Below are positions 1 through 11,425 of a stretch of DNA of 64,000 nt, piece by piece. Each line of letters opens with the position of its first letter. The stretch's first letter is position 1. Under the pieces are notes generated by a model. That model searched no databases. It saw nothing but the letters and a program-made list of their open reading frames with translations, and had not been told where the DNA came from. Origin of the DNA: CAIWHR01 sp963809965 (GTDB taxonomy: Bacteria; Pseudomonadota; Gammaproteobacteria; Burkholderiales; Casimicrobiaceae); contig CAWELU010000023.1 in NCBI GenBank assembly GCA_963809965.1, positions 186,001 to 250,000 on the forward strand, in the 5' to 3' direction. The translations under genes and the position numbers were made by a program.

Positions 1-725
1 ATCCCGCGGGCCTCCTGCATCGTGATGAGCCCGGCCTTGGCCAGCTCGCGCCAGGAGCGGCCGAACCCGGCCGCGCGCGCGATCCACAGCACCGTCTGCA
101 AATCGCGCAGCCCACCCGGACTTTCCTTGACGTTAGGCTCGAGGTTGTATGCCGCATCGTGGTATTTCATGTGCCGCTGCTGCTGCTCGAGTGTCTTCGC
201 TTCGTAGAACAAACGCACGTCCATCGCGGCGGTGATCGTGCGTGCGAACACCCGGTAGAGCGCGCGCTTCCCTGCGACGTACCGGTGCTCCAGCAGGCTG
301 GTGCGGGTCGCGATGTCGACCGCCATCTCGGCTTCGCACTCGGCTATCGTGCGCACACTGTGCGCGATCTCGAGCCCGATGTCCCACAGTGTCCCGATGA
401 ATCGCTCGACGAAGAGGGTCCCGCCGGCGTCGAGCGCGCGCGGCAGCAGGAGCAGCACGTCGACGTCGGAATGCGGAAACAGCTGACCGCGCCCATAGCC
501 GCCGACGGCGATGAGCGCCGTTTCGTCGGGCGCACCGAGGTCGGTCCAGATGTCGATGAGCACGCGGTCGACGATGCGCGCGTGCGCGCGCAGGAGCTTC
601 GCCGTATCGGGACGCGCGTAGAACGCCGCCCGCAACGCGATGCGCGCGGACCCGAGCTCGTCGCGCCAGCGAACGGCCGCCGGAGTCGCGGTCGAGCGCA
701 ACGCGGCGAACGGTCGGGCGGTCAT
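1..725 (-). CDS. glnD: Bifunctional PII uridylyltransferase/uridylyl-removing enzyme, N-terminal part (runs off the window)
   Basis: GlnD senses glutamine and adds or removes UMP on the PII signalling protein, so it controls nitrogen assimilation in the cytoplasm. The frame is open for 241 residues from an ATG to the left edge. It shows the nucleotidyltransferase signature GGYGRGQLFPHSDVDVLLL near residue 70, with the two metal-binding aspartates, and later the family-typical stretches YNLEPNVKESPGGLRDLQT and FGRSWRELAKAG. The C-terminal HD and ACT domains lie outside the window. It follows map by about 30 bases on the same strand, a pairing common in betaproteobacteria. I found no frameshift in the visible part. 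Identification is firm. Confidence 0.93.
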   Translation of the reverse strand, partial: MTARPFAALRSTATPAAVRWRDELGSARIALRAAFYARPDTAKLLRAHARIVDRVLIDIWTDLGAPDETALIAVGGYGRGQLFPHSDVDVLLLLPRALDAGGTLFVERFIGTLWDIGLEIAHSVRTIAECEAEMAVDIATRTSLLEHRYVAGKRALYRVFARTITAAMDVRLFYEAKTLEQQQRHMKYHDAAYNLEPNVKESPGGLRDLQTVLWIARAAGFGRSWRELAKAGLITMQEARG

Positions 726-756
726 GGCATCGGCGAGCCGGCCCGCGGGGCGGCCA

Positions 757-1553
757 TCAGGTCGCGGGCGGGGCTGGCGCATCGCGCGACATCGTGAGCA
801 CCTCGTGGCCGTCCGGCGTCACCACGATCATGTGCTCCCACTGCGCGGACAGCGAATGATCCGCGGTGACTATCGTCCACCCGTCGGCCAGCGCCCGGAT
901 CGCCGCCCGGCCGGCGTTGATCATCGGCTCGATCGTGAACACCATCCCGGGCTCGAGCTTCAGCCCGGCGCCAGGCCGCCCGTAGTGCAATACCTGCGGT
1001 TCCTCGTGGAATTGCCGTCCGATGCCGTGGCCGCAGAACTCGCGGACCACCGAGAAATGATGGCCCTCGGCGAACTTCTGGATCGCATGGCCGATGTCAC
1101 CCAGGTGGGCGCCCGGCTCGCACGGCCCGGATGCCGCGCCACATCGCTTCGTACGTGACCTCGACCAGACGCTTGGCCTGGATCGACGGAGTGCCGACGT
1201 AGAACATCCGACTCGAGTCGCCGTGCCATCCATCCTTGATCACCGTCACGTCGATGTTGAGGATGTCTCCCGGCTTCAATTTCTTGTCGCCCGGGAACGC
1301 CGTGGCAGACCACGTGATTCACCGATGTGCAAATCGACGCCGGATACGGGCGATGGCCCGGCGGCGCGTAGTTGAGTGTCGCCGGAACCACGTGCTGCAC
1401 GTTGAGCTGGTGGTCGAGCGCGATGCGGTCGAGCTCTCCGGTCGTCACGCCGGGCTGCACGTGCGGCGTCAGGTAGTCGAGCAACTCGCCGGCAAGACGC
1501 CCGGCGACACGCATTTTCGCGATGTCCTCGGCAGACTTGAGCGCGACCGACAT
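757..1553 (-). CDS. map: Methionine aminopeptidase type I, two frameshifts
   Basis: This cytoplasmic metalloprotease removes the initiator methionine from new proteins. The N-terminal piece reads MSVALKSAEDIAKMRVAGRL. The middle piece carries KPGDILNIDVTVIKDGWHGD with the metal-binding aspartates, and the last piece carries HGIGRQFHEEPQVLHYG and GMVFTIEPM with the histidine and glutamate ligands. The pieces join across two single extra bases, near 1283 (VPGDKKLKPGD expected) and near 1117 (AVRPGAHLGDIG expected). The rebuilt length of about 264 residues is normal for the family. It lies between dapD and glnD on one strand. The gene is essential, so the shifts are probably sequence errors rather than decay. 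Confidence 0.9.
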
Positions 1554-1678
1554 GGTGGATCAGCCTCGTGCGTGGACCGTCGAGCAACGGGCGCGCAACT
1601 CGGATTGGAATCGGGCATCAAGGGTTCGAACGGCGAACGACGAACGACGATCTGCCTCCCGGCGCGCGGCGAGTTTCC

Positions 1679-2518
1679 TCACGTTCGCAGCAGATCGTTG
1701 ATGCTGGTCTTCGCGCGCGTCTTCGCATCGACTTGCTTGACGATGACCGCGCAATACAGGTGGCAGTTGCCTTCGCCGGACGGGAGGCTTCCGGCGACGA
1801 CGACCGATCCGGCCGGCACGCGGCCGTAGAGAACCTCCCCGGTCGCGCGGTTGTAGATCCTCGTGCTCTGGCCGATGAACACGCCCATCCCCAGCACCGA
1901 ATTCTCCTCGACGATCACGCCCTCGACGACTTCCGAGCGGGCGCCGATGAAGCAGTTGTCCTCGATGATCGTCGGATTGGCCTGCAGCGGCTCGAGCACG
2001 CCGCCGATGCCCACGCCACCCGACAGGTGCACGTCCTTGCCGATCTGCGCGCAGGAACCGACGGTGGCCCAGGTGTCGACCATGGTTCCCGAATCGACGT
2101 AGGCCCCGATGTTCACGTACGAGGGCATGAGGACGACGTTGGCGGCAATGAACGCGCCGCGCCGCGCCACTGCCGGCGGCACGACCCGGACGCCGGCCTC
2201 GGCGAAGCGCGCGTTGTCCCAGTCGGCGAATTTGGTGTCCACCTTGTCATAGAACTGAAATGGTTGGCGTTCGTTCCCGGCGGCCCCGAAATCCATCCGG
2301 CGGTTGGCGGAAAGGCGGAAAGAAAGCAGCACGGCTTTCTTGATCCACTGATGCGTCACCCACTCGCCGGAAATCTTTTCCGCGACGCGCAGGCGCCCGG
2401 CATCCAATTCGTCGAGCACCTTGCCGACGGACTCGCGCAAAGCGCGGGACGAGGTGGCGGGCGAGAGGGTGCCACGCTCTTCCCAAGCGCTATCGATCGT
2501 CGACTGGAGGGCATGCAT
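1679..2518 (-). CDS. dapD: 2,3,4,5-tetrahydropyridine-2,6-dicarboxylate N-succinyltransferase
   Basis: DapD transfers succinyl from succinyl-CoA to tetrahydrodipicolinate in the succinylase branch of lysine and meso-diaminopimelate synthesis. The frame is intact at 279 residues, close to the usual 274-276. The N-terminal half has the family sequence EWVTHQWIKKAVLLSFRL. From about residue 115 onward the hexapeptide-repeat left-handed beta helix is evident, for example SYVNIGAYVDSGTMVDTWA and VGIGGVLEPLQA. The DapC aminotransferase gene starts just upstream on the same strand, so two consecutive lysine-pathway steps are adjacent. The ATG start has the normal family N-terminus MHALQSTIDSAWEERG. 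Confidence 0.97.
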   Translation of the reverse strand: MHALQSTIDSAWEERGTLSPATSSRALRESVGKVLDELDAGRLRVAEKISGEWVTHQWIKKAVLLSFRLSANRRMDFGAAGNERQPFQFYDKVDTKFADWDNARFAEAGVRVVPPAVARRGAFIAANVVLMPSYVNIGAYVDSGTMVDTWATVGSCAQIGKDVHLSGGVGIGGVLEPLQANPTIIEDNCFIGARSEVVEGVIVEENSVLGMGVFIGQSTRIYNRATGEVLYGRVPAGSVVVAGSLPSGEGNCHLYCAVIVKQVDAKTRAKTSINDLLRT

Positions 2519-2621
2519 CGCGGCGGCCTTCGAAAAAGGCGCTATTCTAGCCTAGCGCGACTCGGCGCCGCGCCTCGTGCGGCGGCGCGACGCCGGCGAC
2601 CGGCGGAGTCTTGCCCGCGCT

Positions 2622-3817
2622 TCAGCCGCGGCGCGCGAAGGCCACGATACGCGCGATCCCTTCCGCGCATTCGGCGGGTTCGGCGACCAGCGCAATGCGA
2701 ACGTAGCCGCGACCCGGATTTCCGGCCGCCGTGTCGCGCGCGAAATAGCTTCCCGGCAGCACCGTTACGTGCTCTTCCGCAAACAGGCGACGCGCGAAGT
2801 CCGCGTCGTCGCCCGGCACTTGCGCCCACAGGTAGAACGCCGCATCGGGCATCGTGCAGGGGAGCGCCGCCGCAAGCCGAGGCTGCAGCGCAGCGAATTT
2901 CGCGGCGTACACGGCGCGGTTTTCGCGCACGTGCGTTTCGTCGCTCCACGCTGCAATCGAGGCGTGCGCGACCGCCGGGGACATCGCCGAGCCATGGTAG
3001 GTCCGATAGAGGAGGAATGCCTTGACCAACGCCGGCATCGCCGGCGACGTAGCCCGAGCGCAGGCCCGGCGCGTTCGAGCGCTTCGACAGGCTCCCGAAC
3101 ACGATGAGACGCGGAAATGCCGATCGCCCCTCCGCCTGTGCTGCCGCGAGCGCGCCCAAGGGTGGGTTCGCCTCGTCGAAATAGATCTCCGAATAGCACT
3201 CGTCGGACGCGATCGACGAAGCCGTGGCGGTCCGAAAGCGCGAACAGCCGTCGCCAGTCGTCGCGCGTGAGCACGCGGCCGGTCGGGTTGTCGGGCGAGC
3301 AGATATAGAGCAGCTGCGTGCGCGCCCACACCGCATCGGGCACCGCGTCGAAGTCGTGCGCGAAGGCGCGCGCGGCGATGGCGTTGACGCAATACGGCTC
3401 GGCACCTGCGAGCAGGGCGGCGCCTTCGTAGATCTGATAGAACGGGTTCGGCATCACGACCGTCGCGCCCGGCCGGCTGCCGTCGATGACGGTCTGCGCG
3501 AACGCGAACAGCGCTTCCCGGCTCCCGAGCACGGGGAGGACCTGCGTCGCGGCGTCGAGTCGGGCGAGGCCATGGCGGCGCGCCAGCCATCCGGCGATCG
3601 CCTCGCGCAACGCGGGCGCGCCGATCGTCGTGGGATAATTCGCAAGACCCTTGGCGCCCGCCGCGAGCGCATCGAGCACCAGCGCCGGCGTCGGATGCCG
3701 TGGTTCGCCGATCGACAGGTTGATCGGTGCGAGCGAAGCGTTGGGCGCGACCTCGGCAAGCAACTGCCGCAGCCGCTCGAACGGATACGGCTGCAGACGG
3801 GAGAGACGGGGGTTCAC
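2622..3817 (-). CDS. dapC: Succinyldiaminopimelate transaminase, two frameshifts
   Basis: This is a PLP-dependent class I/II aminotransferase making N-succinyl-LL-diaminopimelate, the step after DapD. The GTG start gives the beta-proteobacterial N-terminus NPRLSRLQPYPFERLRQLL. The first piece includes INLSIGEPRHPTP and YICSPDNPTGRVLTRDDW. The second includes SDECYSEIYFDEANPP and FGSLSKRSNAPGLRSGYVAG, where the lysine in SLSKRS is the expected PLP Schiff-base residue. The third holds AMSPAVAHASIAAW and PDAAFYLWAQVPGDDADFAR. Extra bases near 3215 and 3045 separate the frames. The rebuilt length of about 398 residues matches the family. The divergent GspC-like gene begins about 105 bases beyond the start. 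Confidence 0.9.
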
Positions 3818-3922
3818 GATGGATCTTGCGGGGCCGGCGAGGGCGAGAGTATACGGGACGATGCATCGTGTCCCGAGGGTCAAGGACGGTCGGCGGCGCA
3901 AGCGGAATTCCGGCCACCGTCG

Positions 3923-4816
3923 ATGAACGGGCCGATCGCCGAACCGATCGTCGTGACGCGCGATGTTCCCTTGCCATGGCGCGCGGCGGCGTGGCTCGCT
4001 ACCGGCGGCGGCCCTGGCCGTGCTTGCGTTGGTCGCCGTCCACTGGGGCTGGCGCTGGATCTGCTCCCGCGCCCGCCGTCATGCCCGTTCCAACGCTGTC
4101 GGAGCGCTGGACTCCCGCAATCGTGGCGACTCCGATGTTCGGGCGAATCGCCGCGCCCGCCGCGGGCGATGCCGGCTCCGGCAAGCCGGCCGCGACCACG
4201 TTGCAGGGAGACACCCGGTTGCTCGGTGTGTTCGCGCAAAAGGAGGGGGCGGGCTACGCGCTTGTTCCGCCTCCCCGATCGCGGCGCCGTCCTGGTCGAA
4301 GCCGGCCAGGAGATCGCGGACGGCGTGACGCTCGTATCCGTGTACCCGGACGGCGTACGCATACGCGACCACGGTGTCGATCGCGACCTGCGCCTGCGTG
4401 CTGATCTGCCGGCGCTGCGGCCTGCGACGGTAGCGCCGGCCGCACGCGCGCGGAGCAGCGACCAACGCATCGCGCGCCGCGTGCGCGGTGCCGCCCGGAT
4501 TCAAGGGTCGGGTGTACCGCCTCAATGCGGAGCTGCTGACCGGCATCGCATCGCAGCCGGAAAGCTGGACGGCGGTCCTCGCGCCGGTGCCCGGCGGGCT
4601 AGCCGTTCGCGATCAGAGCGGCTTCACGTCGATGCTGGGCATGAAGTCGGCCGATCGGATCGCGCAGGCGAACGGCATCGCGCTGGCGGGCGTGGACGAC
4701 GTGCTCGTTGCGTTCGTCAAGCCGCTGATCGCGAACCAGGCAGTGCACGTCACGGGCGTGCGCGAGGGCAAGCCGGCGGAGTGGCTGTTCGTGAACGCCG
4801 GCGCGTGTCCCGGTAG
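3923..4816 (+). CDS. Probable GspC-like (type II secretion protein C/N) inner-membrane protein, several frameshifts
   Basis: Read across at least four extra bases, the gene begins MNGPIAEPIVV. It then has one hydrophobic segment (AAALAVLALVAVHWGW), a linker, and a region resembling the GspC homology region: LLGVFAQKEGAGYALFRLPD followed by VEAGQEIADGVTLVSVYPDG. The C-terminal part, GFTSMLGMKSADRIAQANG then VREGKPAEWLFVN, resembles a PDZ-like end. GspC proteins link the inner-membrane platform of type II secretion to the secretin. No other gsp gene is in the window, so the gene is an orphan here. The end is uncertain because the frame is broken close to the convergent gph. The family call is tentative. 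Confidence 0.5.
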   Translation: MNGPIAEPIVVTRDVPLPWRAAAWLATGGGPGRACVGRRPLGLALDLLPRPPSCPFQRCRSAGLPQSWRLRCSGESPRPPRAMPAPASRPRPRCRETPGCSVCSRKRRGRATRLFRLPDRGAVLVEAGQEIADGVTLVSVYPDGVRIRDHGVDRDLRLRADLPALRPATVAPAARARSSDQRIARRVRGAARIQGSGVPPQCGAADRHRIAAGKLDGGPRAGARRASRSRSERLHVDAGHEVGRSDRAGERHRAGGRGRRARCVRQAADREPGSARHGRARGQAGGVAVRERRRVSR

Positions 4817-4821
4817 ACGCG

Positions 4822-5552
4822 TCACGTGTCGCATCGCCCGGGCGCAGCGGGCAGCCAGGCGAGCAGCGTCCGCGCGGGTCGGCGACCATGCCGTCCGCCG
4901 GCCACGTCGTCCGGAACGTCGTCGCGGCTCGATGTAGCCGTAGCGCGCGACGATCGTGCGCATCCCGGCGGCCACGCCGGCGGTGATGTCGCGCTCGGCA
5001 TCGCCGACGTAGACGCAGCGCAAGGGATCGATGCCGAGTTGCTCCGCCGCGGCGAGCAGCGGCGCCGGATGCGGCTTCGCGAACGGCGTGGTGTCGCCGC
5101 ACACGACAGCCCCGGCCCGGCCCGCGAGCCCCAGCGATTCGAGCAGCGGCAGCGTGTAGCGCGTTGCCTTGTTGGTGACGATGCCCCACGCAAGCGTGCG
5201 GGCCTCGATGGCTCCGAGCACGACGTCGACGTCGGTGAACAGTGTCGTCTCGACGCACAGCGCCGCCTCGTACTCGACGCAGAAAGTCGTCCCGCAGCGC
5301 CGCGTACTCCGGATGGTCCGGCGAGACGCCCATCCCCGCGCCGAGCAACCCGCGCGCACCGTGCGACGCGTACGGGCGCAGCCGAGCGAGCGGAACCGGC
5401 TCGAGGCCGCGCGCCCGGCGCACGCGATTGAGTGCCGCGGCGAGATCCGGCGCCGTGTCGGCGAGCGTGCCGTCGAGGTCGAACAGAATCGCATCGACCG
5501 GCAAGGCGCGGGGCGACGATGCGCCAGCCGGCGACTTCGGGCGCTCAGCCAC
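4822..5552 (-). CDS. gph: Phosphoglycolate phosphatase (HAD family), several frameshifts
   Basis: Gph hydrolyses 2-phosphoglycolate, cleaning up a product of DNA repair or Rubisco. The HAD motif I, VDAILFDLDGTLADTAPDL, is near the N-terminus. Motif II/III is in TLAWGIVTNKATRYTLPLL, and motif IV is in CVYVGDAERDITAGVAAGM. Frames change near 5275 (after ALRDDFL) and several more times in the last 100 bases, where WPADGMVADPR and LLAWLPAAPGRCDT lie in different frames. The GTG start overlaps the end of ubiG by 8 bases, implying translational coupling. ubiG-gph is a conserved betaproteobacterial pair. Confidence 0.85.
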
Positions 5553-6327
5553 CGGCGGGACGGGAGAGCGCCATCAGGTAGTTGACGTCCGTGTCGGCGC
5601 TGAGCCGAAACGTCTTGCCGAACGGGTTGTAGGTCACGCCGGTGATGGCGGTGCTGACCAGGCCCGCGCGCCGCCCGAAGCGCGCGATCTCCGCCGGCGT
5701 CAGGAACTTGGCGTAATCGTGCGTGCCGCGCGGCAGCAGGCCGAGCACGTACTCGGCCGCGACGACCGCCAGCGCATAGGCCTTCGGATTGCGGTTGATC
5801 GTGGAAACGACGACGACGCCGCCGGGCCGGACGAGCGCTGCGCAGGCAGTGACGATGGCGCCGGGATCGGGCACGTGCTCCAGCAACTCGATGCAGGTGA
5901 CGACGTCGAACGCCGCGGGCTGCTCGGCGGCGAGCGTCTCGGCGGCGACGAGCCGGTAATCGACGTCGCTGCCCGATTCGAGCTTGTGCAGCTTCGCGAC
6001 GCCGAGCGCCTTGTCACCCACGTCGATGCCGAGCACGCGCGCGCCGCGCGCGGCCATCGACTCGGACAGGATGCCGCCACCGCAGCCGACGTCGACGATG
6101 CGCTTGCCCGCGAGTCCGCCGCACACCTCGTCGATCCAGGCGAGGCGCAGCGGATTCATCCGGTGCAACGGCCCGAACATCACGCTTTCGGGGTCCCACC
6201 AGTGATGGGCCAGCGCCGCGAATTTCGCCAGCTCGCCCGCATCGACGTTGGCGGCCGGCGGCGGCGCAGGGGTCTGCGTGCCAAAGCGTTCATTGGAGCC
6301 GCTCCTGCCAGCTGCGTGCTCGCGCAA
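5545..6327 (-). CDS. ubiG: Ubiquinone biosynthesis O-methyltransferase
   Basis: UbiG carries out both O-methylations in ubiquinone synthesis, using S-adenosylmethionine. The core is intact: FAALAHHWWDPESVMFGPL, the SAM-binding motif IVDVGCGGGILSESMA, and the conserved CIELLEHVPDP and STINRNPKAYALAV. The ATG at 6327 gives 260 residues, about 25 more than most UbiG. It also lies inside the end of the preceding deaminase gene. An internal start around 6297, just after an extra base, is equally possible. The order deaminase-ubiG-gph on one strand suggests an operon. Confidence 0.93.
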   Translation of the reverse strand: MREHAAGRSGSNERFGTQTPAPPPAANVDAGELAKFAALAHHWWDPESVMFGPLHRMNPLRLAWIDEVCGGLAGKRIVDVGCGGGILSESMAARGARVLGIDVGDKALGVAKLHKLESGSDVDYRLVAAETLAAEQPAAFDVVTCIELLEHVPDPGAIVTACAALVRPGGVVVVSTINRNPKAYALAVVAAEYVLGLLPRGTHDYAKFLTPAEIARFGRRAGLVSTAITGVTYNPFGKTFRLSADTDVNYLMALSRPAGG

Positions 6328-7602
6328 GGATCTCCGCCTCGTCGGCAGTCGTGAGCGCGCGGGAATCGACCACGCGCTGGCCCGCGACCCAGACGTCGGT
6401 CACCGCCTCGCGGCCCACCGCGTGGACGAGGTGCGATACCGGATCGTAGCAGGGCGTGGCGTCGAGCGCCGAGAGGTCGACGGCCACGATGTCGGCTTGC
6501 TTCCCCGGAACCAACGAGCCGATCTCGTGGTCGAGGCCCAGCGCCCGCGCTCCCGCCAGGGTCGCCGCGTGGAGCGCCTGCTGCGCCGGCAGTACCGACG
6601 GGTCGCCGGTTGCCACCTTGGCGAGCAATGCGGCGAGGCGCATTTCGCCGAAAAGATCGAGGCGGTTGTTCGACGCCGCGCCGTCGGTGCCGAGCGCGAC
6701 GTTGACCCCGCGCGCCAGCAGCGCGGCGACCGGCGCGATGCCGCTGCCGAGCTTCATGTTCGACGCCGGACAGTGCACGACGTGGCAGCCGTGCGATCGC
6801 GAGCAGGTCGATTTCGTCCGGCGCGAGGTGAACGCCGTGGATCGCGATGAACCGGGACCGGTGGCGCCCAGCCGGTGCAGGCGCGCGAGCGGCGGCTGCC
6901 CGTGCGCCGCGCTGCTTTCGCGCGACCTCGGCGGCCGTTTCGGCAAGATGCGTCTGGATCGGCAGGTCGAGCTGGCGCGCGTAGACGACGATCTTCTCCC
7001 AGGTCGCGTCGCCCACCGTGTACGGCGCATGCGGCGACAGCGAGAACGCGAGCCGCGATTCGTGCTTCAGCTCGTCGCGGACGGCGAGCCCCGCTTGCAG
7101 GTAGCCGTCCGGCGTCGGCCGCGTAGGGCGTCGGGAAATCGAGCACCGGCAGCCCGAGCATCGCGCGCATGCCGAGTCTCGAGGAGGGCCCGTGCGGTGG
7201 CGTCGGGAAAGAAGTACATGTCGTTGCAGCAGGTGACGCCGCCGCGCAGCATTTCGGCCGCGGCGAGCCGGGCGCCGTCGTAGACGAAGTCCGGCGCGGC
7301 GAACTGCCCCTCGCGCGGCCAGATGTGCTGCTCGAGCCAGACGCCGCAGCGGAACGTCGTCGGCGATTCCGCGGAACAGGCTCATCGCCGCGTGCGTGTG
7401 CGCGTTGACGAGCCCGGGCAGCAGCACGTGGTGCGGCAGCGCGACGTGCTCGCGCGCCGAGAATTCGCGATCGGCGTCCGCCGTCGGCAGCGAGCGCGAC
7501 GATGCGGCCGCCGTCGACGAGCAGCGCGTGCCCGGCCAGCGCGCCGGCGGGCTCGATCGGCACGATCCAGCCGGCATCGAGGCGAAGATCGACGGCTTGC
7601 AT
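6290..7602 (-). CDS. mtaD: TRZ/ATZ-family amidohydrolase, probable 5-methylthioadenosine/S-adenosylhomocysteine deaminase, many frameshifts
   Basis: Family members deaminate S-adenosylhomocysteine, 5'-methylthioadenosine or related adenosines. Read across about six extra bases, the protein begins MQAVDLRLDAGWIVPIEP. It then shows the metal-binding motif LLPGLVNAHTHAAMSLFRG, then RGGVTCCNDMYFFPD, LSPHAPYTVGDATWEKI, QTHLAETAAEV, GVHLAPDEIDLL, and finally NVALGTDGAASNNRLDLFGE with the catalytic aspartate. The C-terminus ends ARARSWQERLQ. The rebuilt length of about 437 residues is normal. The gene follows ompA after a strong terminator and overlaps ubiG, so SAM-cycle salvage and the SAM-dependent UbiG may be co-expressed. 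The exact substrate is inferred. Confidence 0.82.
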
Positions 7603-7662
7603 CCGGCGAGCGTAGCGCGAATCGGGCGGAACCAAAGCCCGCCAAGCGGCGGGCCTCGGGCG

Positions 7663-7693
7663 AAAAAAAGCCCCGCGCGAACGCGGGGCTTTT
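7663..7693 (-). terminator. Intrinsic terminator after ompA
   Basis: A perfect 12-base-pair stem (left arm 7666-7677, right arm 7682-7693) with a 4-base loop is flanked by seven A's on its left side. Read on the minus strand, this is a GC-rich hairpin followed by seven U's, directly after the ompA stop codon. It separates ompA from the downstream mtaD-ubiG-gph genes. Confidence 0.9.
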
Positions 7694-7710
7694 CTGCGAA
7701 GCCGCGGGCG

Positions 7711-8433
7711 TTACCTCTTGATCGCTTCGCCCTTGACTTCGACTTCGACGCGGCGGTTCGGCGCGAGGCAGGCGATCAGTTCCTTCATCGCCTTCATCGT
7801 CGCACCTCACGCCCGGAACCGGCTGCGTCTTGCCCATGCCCAGGGTCTCGATCTTGTCCTTGGCGACACCCTTCGACACCAGGTAGTCGCGGACCGAGTC
7901 GGCACGGCGCTCGGACAGCTTCTGGTTGTACTGCTGCGTGCCGATCCGGTCGGTGTGACCGGTGACCAGCACCAGCTCGAGCTTCTGGACGTCCCTCAGC
8001 TTGGCGATGATCTCGCTGTCGATCGCGGCCTTGCCTTCGGGCTTCAGCACGGCCTTGTCGAAATCGAACAGCGCCTTCGACGCCAGCGTGATCTTCTGCA
8101 CCTGCGGCGCAGGCGCCGGGGCGCGGCGCAGGCGGCGGCGGCGGCGGCGGCGGCGGTGCTACTGCAGGCGGCGGGGCAGGAGCCGGCTTCGGAACGAGAT
8201 CCGGGTCGCATTCGACGATCGCCATGGCCGGCGCCCAATAGCCGGTGCGCCAGCAGAGGTTGCCGATCTTGGGGTCGTCGAAGTTGCTGTTGCGCCAGAC
8301 GTTGGCGTCCGGGGTGCCGTACCCGAACAGCCAGTAACCAGCTGTTGGTCGGGTTCGCCTGTGCCGCGGCACCGGCGGCGAAGACCGAGGCCAGCGCGCC
8401 GACGAGGGCACCGGTAACGAGACGACGAGTCAT
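7711..8433 (-). CDS. ompA: OmpA-family outer-membrane protein, three frameshifts
   Basis: The protein starts with the signal peptide MTRRLVTGALVGALASVFAA and is exported. A short unique region contains GYWLFGYGTPDANVWRNSN and CWRTGYWAPAMAIVECDPD, followed by a proline-rich hinge coded by a GGC-type repeat. The C-terminal OmpA domain binds peptidoglycan: ITLASKALFDFDKAVLKPEG, VTGHTDRIGTQQYNQKLSE and RADSVRDYLVSKGV. The end reads LIACLAPNRRVEVEVKGEAI in a third frame. Each junction is one extra base. This short architecture of about 240 residues is the common betaproteobacterial OmpA type placed before gyrA. It has its own promoter and a strong terminator. Confidence 0.9.
8131..8157. repeat. 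GGC trinucleotide run coding the OmpA proline hinge
   Basis: About nine tandem GGC triplets on the plus strand, read on the minus strand as proline codons, lie between the N-terminal region and the OmpA domain. Such runs can vary in length by slippage. In-frame changes would only alter hinge length. Confidence 0.85.
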
Positions 8434-8833
8434 TGTTTCACCCCTTTGACTTTGGTTTTGGACAAGTTTTTGCGGAACCCGCAGATCCGCGCGCCGGTGG
8501 AAAACTGGCTAAACCACTGACGCGCCTAATTCTTTGCTTCGCAGGAAAATATAGCACACGGGCCCTGACGCGTGCAAAAGAAAGTGGGATTTCGGCAACA
8601 TGTCGACGCCAAGCTGTCGCGGCGGCGCAACGACATGATAAAATTTCGCAATTTCAAGGCTCTTCGAAGCCTTCGGCCGGACCGCGGCGCTCCGCCGGCA
8701 TGGCGATCGCGTGCCGGCGTCGGGCGGCACGCCGCGCCGGCCAACGGATGCGCGCGGCTGACGCCGCCGGAACGACGCCCGGAACGTCGGACGAACCGCA
8801 CGCTAACGCCACTTCAGGAAGAAATCCCTGCCC
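8434..8833. other. Divergent intergenic region between ompA and gyrA
   Basis: This is a 400-base gene-free stretch. It holds the ompA promoter and a leader of about 108 bases on the minus side. On the plus side it holds the presumed gyrA promoter, whose elements I could not assign with confidence. The AT-rich patch around 8635-8655 is the best candidate -10 area. AGGAAG at 8815-8820 can serve as the gyrA ribosome-binding site. Confidence 0.6.
8548..8577 (-). promoter_or_regulatory. Sigma-70-type promoter for ompA
   Basis: On the minus strand, TTGCAC (8577-8572) and TATATT (8553-8548) are separated by 18 bases. They match 4 of 6 and 5 of 6 consensus positions. The predicted transcript start near 8541 gives a leader of about 108 bases, and long leaders are common for stable porin mRNAs. 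Confidence 0.7.
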
Positions 8834-11398
<2,565 letters not shown>

Positions 11399-11425
11399 TC
11401 CGCCTCGCGCTGCGCCGCCGCCGAC

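Noticed and set aside
8131..8157. GGC repeat as a CRISPR or other array
   Set aside because: It is a plain trinucleotide run coding prolines within ompA. No spacers or longer repeats are present.
6290..8433. mtaD and ompA as pseudogenes
   Set aside because: Many frame changes, but all conserved motifs remain in order and the same one-base pattern affects essential genes, so sequence error is the simpler explanation.
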